From assembly GCF_024594815.1 (NCBI RefSeq), contig NZ_JANJOU010000008.1, positions 269,499-333,498 on the forward strand: a stretch of 64,000 nt of DNA, read 5' to 3'. Source of the stretch: Roseomonas populi. GTDB lineage: Bacteria > Pseudomonadota > Alphaproteobacteria > Acetobacterales > Acetobacteraceae. Under the pieces are notes generated by a model. That model saw nothing but the letters and a program-made list of their open reading frames with translations, had not been told where the DNA came from and did no database searches. The translations under genes were made by a program, and so were the position numbers. This document shows, piece by piece, positions 51,586 to 58,929 of this stretch. The first letter of the stretch is position 1, and each line of letters opens with the position of its first letter.

Positions 51586-52530
51586 TCAGGCGCCGGTGAA
51601 GGAAGAATCGATGCCGTCGGCTACGTTGAACCGGCGGGAGACGATGCCGTACTCCACGCAGCGGTCCACGGCCTCCTGGAACTCGGCCAGCAGGGCGGCC
51701 TCAATCGGAACGACCTTCTGGGCGCTCACCTCGTAGGCTCGCTCGATCACCGGCACGGGCTGGCGGATCAGCGCGGCGGTGGTGCGGGCATAGTCCTTCA
51801 GGTGCGCGTTCGCCCATTCCCAGCCCAGGCGGTTGCGGCGCACGAAGTCCTCCAGCTGCGGGCGCTTATTCCGCAGCGCCGGCTCGCTGACCGCGAGGAG
51901 GCTGGCGCTGGGCGTCAGCCCGCGCGCATCCGCCAGTACGCGGCTGCCGAAATTCAGCACTTCCAGCGAGGTGAAGGGCTCCCAGACCGACCAGGCGTCG
52001 ATGGCGCCGGAGCGGTAGGCCAGCGCCGCGTCCGAGGGCAGGAGCCAGGCGATGTTCACCTCGGAGGGCTTCACCCCCGCCTTCTCGAGGATGCGGAACA
52101 GTGAGTAGTGCGTCCACCCACCCCGCGCCGCTGCGACTCGCTTGCCGCGCAGGTCCGCCACCGTCCGGATCGGCCCATCCGCCTTCACCACGATGTTCTG
52201 CGAGGCACCGTCCGAGCGCGTGGCGCCCACCGCCCGGATCGCGGCACCGTTGGCGAAGACGGAGAAGAAGTTCAGATCGCCCATGGAGCCGATATCCACC
52301 GCATCGGCGTTCAGCGCCTCCAGTAGCGGCTGCGCGGCCTGGAACTCGCTCCAGGCCACGGGATAGGGCAGATCTTTCACCTGGCCGGAGGCGTCCAGCA
52401 GGGATTGCAGCCCGCCGCGCTGGCTGCCCACCCGCAGCGTGGAGAGCCGCGTCTGCGCCCGCACCACGCCCGAGGTGGCGAGGAGGCCTGAGGCGGCCAG
52501 GAGGGCGCGCCGGTTGATGCTGTTGCTCAT
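51586..52530 (-). CDS. Aliphatic sulfonate ABC transporter binding protein (SsuA-like, copy 2)
   Basis: Also 314 residues, with signal NRRALLAASGLLATSGVVRA and the SsuA elements LRVGSQRGGLQSLLDASGQV, AWSEFQAAQPLLEALNADAV, LRGKRVAAARGGWTHYSLFR and YRSGAIDAWSVWEPFTSLEV. The pattern runs parallel to copy 1 throughout, but ligand-facing stretches differ (GYQGDLAF against GSMGDLNF), suggesting two related sulfonates. The ATG giving a clean signal peptide was chosen. It follows the SsuD-type gene by 13 bases. Confidence 0.9.
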   Translation of the reverse strand: MSNSINRRALLAASGLLATSGVVRAQTRLSTLRVGSQRGGLQSLLDASGQVKDLPYPVAWSEFQAAQPLLEALNADAVDIGSMGDLNFFSVFANGAAIRAVGATRSDGASQNIVVKADGPIRTVADLRGKRVAAARGGWTHYSLFRILEKAGVKPSEVNIAWLLPSDAALAYRSGAIDAWSVWEPFTSLEVLNFGSRVLADARGLTPSASLLAVSEPALRNKRPQLEDFVRRNRLGWEWANAHLKDYARTTAALIRQPVPVIERAYEVSAQKVVPIEAALLAEFQEAVDRCVEYGIVSRRFNVADGIDSSFTGA

Positions 52531-52543
52531 GCTGCGCAAGTCC

Positions 52544-53662
52544 TCACTCGGCCGCGGTGCGGATGGCGCCGGAGAAGGAGACGGAGACGCGGCCGCGATC
52601 CTCCGCATCGGCCAGCTCGCGCAGCAGCGGGATCAGCTCCCGCCCGTACTGCACGGCATCCGGCAGCGGGTCCCAGCCGCGCAGGATGTAGTGGGAGACG
52701 CCGTGGGCGCGGTAGCGCAGCATGGCGCGCGCCACCTGCTCGGCGGTGCCCACCAGCGCTGTGGAATTGCCGCGCCCGCCCAGCACGCCCGCCATGGCGG
52801 TCCAGAGCCGCTCGTCCAGCACCTCCCCACGCTGGGAGAGCCCGACGAGGCGCTGCGAGTTTACCGCGCCGCTGGCGGCGATCAGCCCGGCGCCACCCGC
52901 CAGTTCCTGCTTGCGGATCCCGCGCTTCCGGATCTCCTGCGCCTTTTCCCAGGCCTGCTTCTCGGTGGCGGCGATGATCGGCCGGTTGGACCAGGAGAAG
53001 GCGACGTCACGCCCCGCCGGCACGGCGGCGCGCACGCGCTCCAGCATCGCGGCCGTGTCGGCCAGCGGCTCCCCGAACAGGGCATAGACATCGGCGTGGC
53101 GGCCGGCCACGCGCAGCGCGGCATCGGAGGCCCCGCCGAAGAAGATCGGCAGCTGCGGCTTCTGCACCGGGCGCACGTCCGACCAGGCGTCCTCGAAGCG
53201 GTAGAACTCGCCCTCATGGCTGATGGGGCGGTCGGCGGCCCAGATGCTGCGGATGACCTCCAGGAACTCGTCCGTGCGGCGGTAGCGCGCCGCATGATCG
53301 GCGTAGTCGCCGTCCTTGCGCTGGTCCGGGTCGTCCCCGCCGGAGATGACGTGCAGCGCCAGGCGCCCGCCGGTCAGGTTCTCGAGCGTCGCCAGCTTGC
53401 GCGCGGCCAGGGTGGGCGAGACGAAGCCCGGGCGGTGAGCGATGAGGAAATTGATCTTCTTCGCCACGGCCGCCGCATGGGCGAGAACGAGGAAGCCGTC
53501 CGCCGCGTTCGTCCAGTAGCCCGCGAGAACGCGGTCGAAGCCGCCCTCCTCATGCGCGCGCGTGATCGCCTCGATGAAGTCCGGCTGGAAGGCGGCGCCG
53601 CTCGGCGGTTCCAGGTCCGAGGTGGGCCGGGCCCAGATCATGCCGGTGATGTGCAGCGTCAT
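52544..53662 (-). CDS. ssuD: FMNH2-dependent alkanesulfonate monooxygenase (SsuD family)
   Basis: A 372-residue luciferase-like flavin monooxygenase. Characteristic segments: EEGGFDRVLAGYWTNAADGF, NFLIAHRPGFVSPTLAARKL, NLTGGRLALHVISGGDDPDQ, GDYADHAARYRRTDEFLEV, FFGGASDAALRVAGRHADVY and HYILRGWDPLPDA. These match SsuD, which cleaves alkanesulfonates to an aldehyde and sulfite using FMNH2 and O2. An SsuE-type flavin reductase is not in the window. Start: ATG with AAAGAGGA. Its unit includes two SsuA-like genes and an SfnB-like flavoprotein upstream. Confidence 0.88.
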   Translation of the reverse strand: MTLHITGMIWARPTSDLEPPSGAAFQPDFIEAITRAHEEGGFDRVLAGYWTNAADGFLVLAHAAAVAKKINFLIAHRPGFVSPTLAARKLATLENLTGGRLALHVISGGDDPDQRKDGDYADHAARYRRTDEFLEVIRSIWAADRPISHEGEFYRFEDAWSDVRPVQKPQLPIFFGGASDAALRVAGRHADVYALFGEPLADTAAMLERVRAAVPAGRDVAFSWSNRPIIAATEKQAWEKAQEIRKRGIRKQELAGGAGLIAASGAVNSQRLVGLSQRGEVLDERLWTAMAGVLGGRGNSTALVGTAEQVARAMLRYRAHGVSHYILRGWDPLPDAVQYGRELIPLLRELADAEDRGRVSVSFSGAIRTAAE

Positions 53663-53684
53663 GGGTGTTCCTCTTTGGGTATGA

Positions 53685-54965
53685 TCAGGCGGCGAATGGC
53701 ACGATGGCCTCGCGCCCTGCTGCAACATGGGCGGCATCAGCGGTTGGCACGTGAATGCGGGCGCAGAGCACGTCGCGAAGGTGCCGCTCCAGCGGATGGG
53801 CGCGGGCATAGGCGTGGTTGCCCGCCAGGGCAGCCGCCAGTTCCACGGCACGGACGGCGTTCTCGGTGAGGACGGTCTTGAGAAGCAGGCTGTCCGTCAC
53901 TGGGGGAGGGATTTGCGCATCCGTCTCGGCGGCCGCGGAGGCGATCAGGCGGTCGTTCACCAGCAGCAGCGACTGGATCTCGCCGAGCTTCTCCTGCATT
54001 CGCGGCAGGGTTGCGAGCGGCGCGCCAAGGCTCGTTGGGCGGCGTTCCTGCAGGAAGCGCGCGATCCAGTTCCGCGCTGCGCGCGCGATGCCGCTGTACA
54101 GCGCGCCCAGCCCGACCGCGTTCCACACGGCCTGCACCGGATCGGCCGTGACCCACTCCTCCGGCGCACGAAGATCGACGGCGTGCTCCGCGGGCAGAGG
54201 CACGTCCTCGAACACCACATCGTGGCTGCCGGTCGCGCGCATGCCGAGCTGGTTCCAGCTCTCCACGACCCGTACACCAGGCGTATCGGCTCTCACCAGG
54301 GCGTAGCCGAGCCTCGGGTGCTCCTCCGCCGTCCTGGCCCAGACCTCCATCCAGGTGAGGCCCGGCGCGCCCGTGACGTAGGTCTTGCGGCCGGACAGGC
54401 GCCAAGCGCCGTCCCGTTGCGGGTGAAGCACCGTGGCCGGAAGTCCGCCGCGCGTTGGGGATCCCAGATCTGGCTCGGCCCGCAATGCGTTCATCAGCGC
54501 CCCGTGCGTTACGGCGTCGCCAGCGACGCGCGCGTGCACTGCGTCGGGCCAGCGTCCCTCTCGGGCCAGTGCCGCGTGACGATTCAGCTGCATGGCCAGG
54601 ACGAGGCCGGTGGAGGCGCATGCACCGCCGACCGATCCGAGCAGCTGCACCGCATCTGCAAGGCCCCTGCCCTGCCCACCGAAGCGTCGCGGGACTGTCA
54701 GCGACAGCATCCCCGCACGGTGAAGCGCTGCGAGGCTCATGAACGGAAACGTGGCATCGGCATCGTGTCGCCCGGCGGCGGAGGCGATGGACTGGAGAAG
54801 AAGGTCGATGCTGCTGCCTGATCCAGTGGCGTCACTCGGAGCTTGAGCTATTGCGGACGGCCGCGCATGGACATGCGGCTCCAGAAGCACGGCGTCCGAT
54901 CCGTGGAGAACAACACTGCTGATACCTGGCGCGGGCGCATCGGGTCTTTGCATTAGAGCCGTCAT
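53685..54965 (-). CDS. Acyl-CoA dehydrogenase-fold monooxygenase of sulfur metabolism (SfnB/DszC-like)
   Basis: A 426-residue flavoprotein of the acyl-CoA dehydrogenase fold. Segments: LHRAGMLSLTVPRRFGGQG, GACASTGLVLAMQLNRHAAL, WRLSGRKTYVTGAPG, VESWNQLGMRATGSHDVVFE. The WNQLGMRATGSHDV stretch and long N-terminal extension (~60 residues) are seen in SfnB/DszC-type FMNH2-dependent enzymes rather than true acyl-CoA dehydrogenases. Placed first in the sulfonate unit it probably supports desulfurization of sulfones or sulfonates. It starts the leftward operon; IS debris lies immediately upstream. Confidence 0.8.
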   Translation of the reverse strand: MTALMQRPDAPAPGISSVVLHGSDAVLLEPHVHARPSAIAQAPSDATGSGSSIDLLLQSIASAAGRHDADATFPFMSLAALHRAGMLSLTVPRRFGGQGRGLADAVQLLGSVGGACASTGLVLAMQLNRHAALAREGRWPDAVHARVAGDAVTHGALMNALRAEPDLGSPTRGGLPATVLHPQRDGAWRLSGRKTYVTGAPGLTWMEVWARTAEEHPRLGYALVRADTPGVRVVESWNQLGMRATGSHDVVFEDVPLPAEHAVDLRAPEEWVTADPVQAVWNAVGLGALYSGIARAARNWIARFLQERRPTSLGAPLATLPRMQEKLGEIQSLLLVNDRLIASAAAETDAQIPPPVTDSLLLKTVLTENAVRAVELAAALAGNHAYARAHPLERHLRDVLCARIHVPTADAAHVAAGREAIVPFAA

Positions 54966-55129
54966 GCGACGAGGTTAGTGAGCTGGACACGTTGAGCGAA
55001 CAGAGGTGTTTACCAAATTTCAGACCGTTCGGAGAGATGTCATCCCGCTTCCATAGCTATAAGAAGAATGATCTTGGTGACGGCAGGCTGCTAGCATCGT
55101 GCGCTGCCACGGTGAGAGGCAGGCGATAA
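54966..55129. other. Upstream region of the leftward sulfur operon
   Basis: Contains somewhat AT-richer DNA where the operon promoter should lie; no clear -35/-10 pair or operator was delimited. It abuts insertion-sequence debris on its right. Confidence 0.35.
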
Positions 55130-55400
55130 TTGGCACTTGTCGTGAAGGTGGCCGGATCCGGCAGCCATAGTGCTTCCGTCGCACTTGAACGTGCGCCGCC
55201 TGGCTCGGATCGGCCTTCGCAGCATATGGGGGCTGAAGAGGCCGCGCAGGGTCTTGAGCCTGCGGCATGGTCGTGGGCGTCGACGAAGAGTTGGAGGTTG
55301 GACTTCCAGCTGCTCGTGGGCTTCGTGGTGGTAGTGCTTGACTTTAGCGTCCTTGCGGGTGCGGCCTACTCGGCACGTGTCGGGACCCTGTTGCCGCGCC
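55130..55400 (-). pseudogene. Remnant of an IS481-family transposase C-terminus, with several frameshifts
   Basis: Read leftward in changing frames: RTRKDAKVKHYHHEAHEQL, then SNLQLFVDAHDHA, then CRRLKTLRGL, then APICCEGRSEP. Together these follow the IS481 tail (..T.KDATVKRYHY..H.QL...L..F..AYN.ARRLKTLRGLTPYE.IC..W..EP). At least three frame changes are needed, so the gene is long dead. Confidence 0.6.
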
Positions 55401-55535
55401 ATGACTGATTACAACCTGGTCAAGCCAGAGGTCCGCTCCGGGTGTGTTCTGCTGAATAAGTCGGACGGTATCGACGAGGGCACGGCTTCCCCGTCTCTCG
55501 GTCGAGCTGTGGGCGGGGCGACCCCGGCCCGCTCA

Positions 55536-55892
55536 GGCGGGTGCTGATGCTGGCAACGGGATCGGCTTTGCCATCTTCCGGAGGTTCTGGACGGTGGCTG
55601 CGAGGTGGAACTCATCACGGGCTCCCTTGGGCCCTCGCAGGCGAAGCCGGTCGAGCTTCAGGATGCGATTGAGATGCGCGAATAGCATCTTGACCCTCTC
55701 GCGCTGACGTTTGAACGCACGATCGTCCCTGCTGTCCACGACCTCACGGCCCATGTCGCGGGCGCCCTCGAACTTTGATCGTGGGATCTTGCGGGCGGGC
55801 GTGTTGAGGCATCACCTCGCCTTCAGCTCACAGGCTTGGCAGTCGTAGGTGCTCGCTCGGTAGAGCAGCGTCGTCTCCTTGTTCACCAGCCT
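55536..55892 (-). pseudogene. C-terminal fragment of an IS1182-type transposase
   Basis: The reverse strand reads LVNKETTLLYRASTYDCQAC, ELKAR, a TGA stop at 55812-55814, then CLNTPARKIPRSKFEGARDM, KMLFAHLNRILKLDRLRLRG and PKGARDEFHLAATVQNLRKM. This is the conserved end of DDE transposases of the IS1182 group (..LKPRCCPNTPARK.PR..HEGARD...MLFAHLKRIL.LDRLRLRG). Only the last ~115 codons remain, with one nonsense codon. Confidence 0.8.
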
Positions 55893-55984
55893 GCTATTGC
55901 GGGCCAATTCTGTTGAGGAGCCCGGCTGTTGATCGGGGCTGCTTCTTCCGATTCCCTGTTGTCGAGCAGCAGCGGCCAGGAACC

Positions 55985-56197
55985 ATGATGGGACCGCGGC
56001 AAGTCGAGCAGGCAGCTCTGTTCTACGAATTCTCGCTCGAAGATCATGTGCCGGCGGATCATCTTCTTCGATCCATCGACCGCTTTGTCGACCTATCCGG
56101 TCTTTGGCGGGAGTTGGCACCGTTCTACATCGCGACAGGGCGACCATCCGTCGATCCGGAGCTGATGATCCGCACGCTGATCATTGGCTACTGTTTC
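55985..56197 (+). pseudogene. N-terminal fragment of an IS1182-type transposase, opposite strand
   Basis: The plus strand begins MMGPRQVEQAALFYEFSLED, HVPADHLLRSIDRFVDLSGL, and runs to LMIRTLIIGYCF, the conserved N terminus of the same transposase group. After residue 71 the resemblance stops abruptly in unrelated sequence. It lies head-to-head with the C-terminal fragment at 55536-55892, so the two pieces cannot come from one simple deletion. Confidence 0.8.
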
Positions 56198-56384
56198 AGG
56201 CCCTCGTGGTCGCCCGACAGCCCGACGGATGACCGCCGTCGGAGGTGCCGTCCGGCTCTTGCCAGACGGCACGAGTAGATATTTCGTTTCGTGAATGGAC
56301 TTCGCTCGAACGCGCCTCGATGCTGGTCAGGGCGTCGGGTGTACAGGCGTGATCGACGCCCCAGAAGAAAATCGGAGGAAGCAG

Positions 56385-57362
56385 GTGCAGATCGTCCGCC
56401 GTTCTATACTCTCATTAGGTCTCTGCATGCCCTTCGTGCGCTCCGCCGCCGCACAGGGTGAATGGCCAAACCGCCCCGTCCGCGTGGTCGTCCCCTGGCC
56501 GCCGGGCGGATCGACCGACGTGCTGTGCCGGCTGCTCTGCGAAGCGATGCAGGGGCGGCTCGGACAGTCCTTCGTGATAGAGAACCGGCCCGGTGCCGGT
56601 GGCAACATCGGAGCCGACGCTCTCGCTAAGGCGGCGTCGGACGGGTACACGATGGCGCCGCTTACGCTCGGCGCATGGCATATCAACCAGTTCCTCTATC
56701 GCAGCCTGCCCTACGATCCCCAGCGCGACTTCCAACCGATCTCCATGCACTGGGAGCTGCCGAACGTCCTCGTCGTCTCCGCGCAGCACTGCCCAGCGAA
56801 CAACTTTCGGGAGTTCGTGGCCTGGGCGAGGGAGCGGCGGGGCGGGATCAGCTACGGCTCGCCGGGCGTCGCGACGACGGCGCATCTCTGCGGGGCGCTG
56901 TTCACAGACCGGTTGAAGATCGAGGGAACGCATGTTCCCTTCCGGGGTGCGGCGCAGATCATCCCGGCGATGCTGGCTGGGGACCTGACCTGCGCGATCG
57001 ACAACCTGCCAAGCTATGTGCCGACCATCAAGGAGGGCCGGATGAAGGCCTTCGTCATCACCGGGGCGGAGCGCTGGCCGACCCTGCCAGAGATTCCGAT
57101 TATGTCGGAGGTGGGCGTGCCTGATTTCGTCATGACGAGCTGGTGCGCCATGGCGTTCCCAGCGGGCGTCCCGGCGCCGGTCGTCGAGAAGGGCTCGGCG
57201 ACGATGCGCGAGATCGCGGGCGACCCTGTGGTTCGGGAGCGGTTCCTGCGCGCGGGGGCGCAGTGCATGGGTAGTACGCCGGGCGAAGTGCTCGCCCGCG
57301 TGGAGCGCGAGCGGCCGACCTGGCGGGAGGTGGTGCGGATCTCGGGGGCGCGGCTGGAGTAG
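56385..57362 (+). CDS. Bug-family binding protein
   Basis: A 325-residue exported protein. GTG start with GGAGGA five bases upstream, then signal VRRSILSLGLCMPFVRSAAA and WPNRPVRVVVPWPPGGSTDV, GAGGNIGADALAKAASDGYT, IEGTHVPFRGAAQIIPAMLA, TLPEIPIMSEVGVPDF. The VPYRG motif reads VPFRG. It has no partner genes: insertion debris lies upstream and an unrelated sigma-factor locus downstream, so its ligand is unknown. It is isolated from any TctAB membrane subunits. Confidence 0.9.
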   Translation: MQIVRRSILSLGLCMPFVRSAAAQGEWPNRPVRVVVPWPPGGSTDVLCRLLCEAMQGRLGQSFVIENRPGAGGNIGADALAKAASDGYTMAPLTLGAWHINQFLYRSLPYDPQRDFQPISMHWELPNVLVVSAQHCPANNFREFVAWARERRGGISYGSPGVATTAHLCGALFTDRLKIEGTHVPFRGAAQIIPAMLAGDLTCAIDNLPSYVPTIKEGRMKAFVITGAERWPTLPEIPIMSEVGVPDFVMTSWCAMAFPAGVPAPVVEKGSATMREIAGDPVVRERFLRAGAQCMGSTPGEVLARVERERPTWREVVRISGARLE

Positions 57363-57455
57363 GGCTACATCTGCGGCTCCTTCGTCAGCAACGACGTTCG
57401 GCTTGCATGATAGATACGGGCGCATTCGGGCGCCCATGGTGCCCAAGAGATCACG

Positions 57456-57602
57456 GTGGCTGTCCGAAAGGGGTGGGCCCGGCGGCAGAGGGAGTTGGAC
57501 ACCCGCTTCGACGTTGTGCCGCCGGGAACCTGGGCGATCGTCAGCGGGGGTCTGCTCGGCGTGATCAGTCTTGGCCTGATCCGGCCTGCCGGGGCCGCCT
57601 AG
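57456..57602 (+). CDS. Possible small membrane peptide (48 aa)
   Basis: A GTG-started frame, AVRKGWARRQRELDTRFDVV followed by a hydrophobic stretch WAIVSGGLLGVISLGLI and RPAGAA*, with a weak AAGAGA upstream. One predicted membrane helix preceded by basic residues (inside) is the only feature. No family recognised; it may be chance. Confidence 0.25.
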   Translation: MAVRKGWARRQRELDTRFDVVPPGTWAIVSGGLLGVISLGLIRPAGAA

Positions 57603-57651
57603 CCCGGGGCGGCGATCCCGGCCGGCAGAGCCGGGCACCCCTGACCCGGCG

Positions 57652-58317
57652 TCAGGCGCGGCAGGGCGGGGCCGGGCCCGCCTCGGCGGTCAGGTTCGGA
57701 CGCGCTGCTTCCCCTCTCGCCAGAGCGGCAACCGTCATGAAACGCTGCCACGGCATCGCCGCGTCGGCCGCGATCCAGATCACCTGGCCGTCGCCGCGTG
57801 GGGCTGTAGTCGTCTGCCACCCGGCCAACGCCTCCGGCAGGGCGGCCTTGGCCGGTCCGATCCAGACGGCAACGCGACAGCCCCGCGGCCCGACATAGCC
57901 CGTGTAGATCCCTCCCGCGACGTGCCGCAGCACGGCTGGTTGCAGGCCGGCTGGCGCGAGGTCGGGTCCGCTCCTCTCGGCGTTCAGGCCAGCGGTCTCG
58001 CCTCCGGCGAAGTGCCGGTGGACAGCAGCGACCGAGGGCGCCTCCACAGGCCGTACCAGGAATGCGAGGAGAACGAGAGCGGCAGCGCCGGCCACGGCTC
58101 CGGCCAGTCGGTACGGCGACGACCTCCGCTGCGGCGCCAGGGGCGGCGTGGGCAGCCCACGGTCCAGCGCCGCTACGGAGGCCCGCATGCGCGCCATGGC
58201 GGCGAAGCGGGATGCGAGGGCCGGGTGATTGGCCAGGGCCTCCGCCACCTCGGCTGCCTCCTCGGGGCGGAGTTCTCCGTCCAGCAGCCCGCTCAGCCGC
58301 TCGTCCTCCGGCCTCAA
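57652..58317 (-). CDS. Anti-sigma factor (RskA/ChrR-type membrane protein)
   Basis: A 221-residue protein with a cytoplasmic N-terminal anti-sigma domain (ERLSGLLDGELRPEEAAEVA, ALANHPALASRFAAMARMRA), a single membrane helix (LAGAVAGAAALVLLAFLVRP, ~73-92) and a periplasmic C-terminal domain (GIYTGYVGPRGCRVAVWIGP). It lacks the CxxC/HxxxCxxC zinc motif. The start is a TTG inside the stop of the sigma factor gene (TTGA), a translational coupling typical of sigma/anti-sigma pairs. It should hold the ECF sigma factor inactive until a periplasmic signal, plausibly sulfite, is sensed. Confidence 0.85.
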   Translation of the reverse strand: MRPEDERLSGLLDGELRPEEAAEVAEALANHPALASRFAAMARMRASVAALDRGLPTPPLAPQRRSSPYRLAGAVAGAAALVLLAFLVRPVEAPSVAAVHRHFAGGETAGLNAERSGPDLAPAGLQPAVLRHVAGGIYTGYVGPRGCRVAVWIGPAKAALPEALAGWQTTTAPRGDGQVIWIAADAAMPWQRFMTVAALARGEAARPNLTAEAGPAPPCRA

Positions 58318-58823
58318 GAGGCGCGCTTCCGGATTGGCACGACGCTGCTGCCCGCGATGTCCGCGAGCATGGCGGTCCGGGCCCGGGCCAGCCGGCTCAT
58401 CACGGTGCCGACGGGAATGCCGAGGAGGGCGGCCGCCTCCACATAGGCGAAGCCGCCGATGTCCACGAGGGCGACCAGATCGCGCTGCTCCGGCGCCAGC
58501 CGGGCCAGGGCCTGGCGGACCGTGATCTCCGCGATAAGGGATCGCGCGTCCGCCTCCGGCGGATCCCGCAGCGCACCCTCCTCCTCGGCATGGGCCCGGG
58601 TCACGCGCCGGTGCCGCGCCTGGTCGATGAAGAGGTTCCGCAGGCTGCGGAAAAGGTAGAGCCGCGCCTCCGTCTCCTCCGCGGGGGCACGCCGGGCGGC
58701 GAGGTAGCGCGCCGCCGTCTCCTGCCACAGGTCCTGCGCCGCGTCCCGGTCGCCGGTCAGGACGCGGGCGTAGCGGTGCAGTCGATCGCCGTGGCGGGCG
58801 AGCATGGCATGGCGGTCGCGCAT
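58314..58823 (-). CDS. ECF RNA polymerase sigma factor
   Basis: A 169-residue sigma-70 family protein of the ECF class. Region 2: HRYARVLTGDRDAAQDLWQE and ARLYLFRSLRNLFIDQARHR. Region 4: LARLAPEQRDLVALVDIGGF, AYVEAAALLGIPVGTVMSRL, ARARTAML. It lacks extra domains. It is divergent from the sulfite oxidase genes and is followed by its anti-sigma factor. Sulfite-responsive ECF/anti-sigma pairs beside sulfite dehydrogenase genes are known in rhizobia, and the promoter upstream of the sulfite oxidase matches ECF recognition. Confidence 0.9.
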   Translation of the reverse strand: MRDRHAMLARHGDRLHRYARVLTGDRDAAQDLWQETAARYLAARRAPAEETEARLYLFRSLRNLFIDQARHRRVTRAHAEEEGALRDPPEADARSLIAEITVRQALARLAPEQRDLVALVDIGGFAYVEAAALLGIPVGTVMSRLARARTAMLADIAGSSVVPIRKRAS

Positions 58824-58862
58824 CGCCGCATCCTGGACCGGCCTGCGCGGGATTGGAACGCG

Positions 58863-58888
58863 GGAATAAACCAGCCTCGTGCCCCGTT
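58863..58888 (+). promoter_or_regulatory. ECF-type promoter of the sulfite oxidase operon
   Basis: GGAAT (58863-58867), a 17-base spacer and CGTT (58885-58888) match the GGAAC-N16/17-CGTT pattern of alphaproteobacterial ECF sigma promoters. It lies 42 bases before the sulfite oxidase ATG, in the divergent gap next to the ECF sigma gene. Confidence 0.6.
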
Positions 58889-58929
58889 CTTAGCCACGGA
58901 GCCGGACAGGGCCAGGGAGGGAACGGAAC

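Noticed and set aside
53685..54965. Annotation as a true acyl-CoA dehydrogenase
   Set aside because: Sequence style and its place at the head of a sulfonate operon fit SfnB/DszC-type flavin enzymes better; substrate remains unproven.
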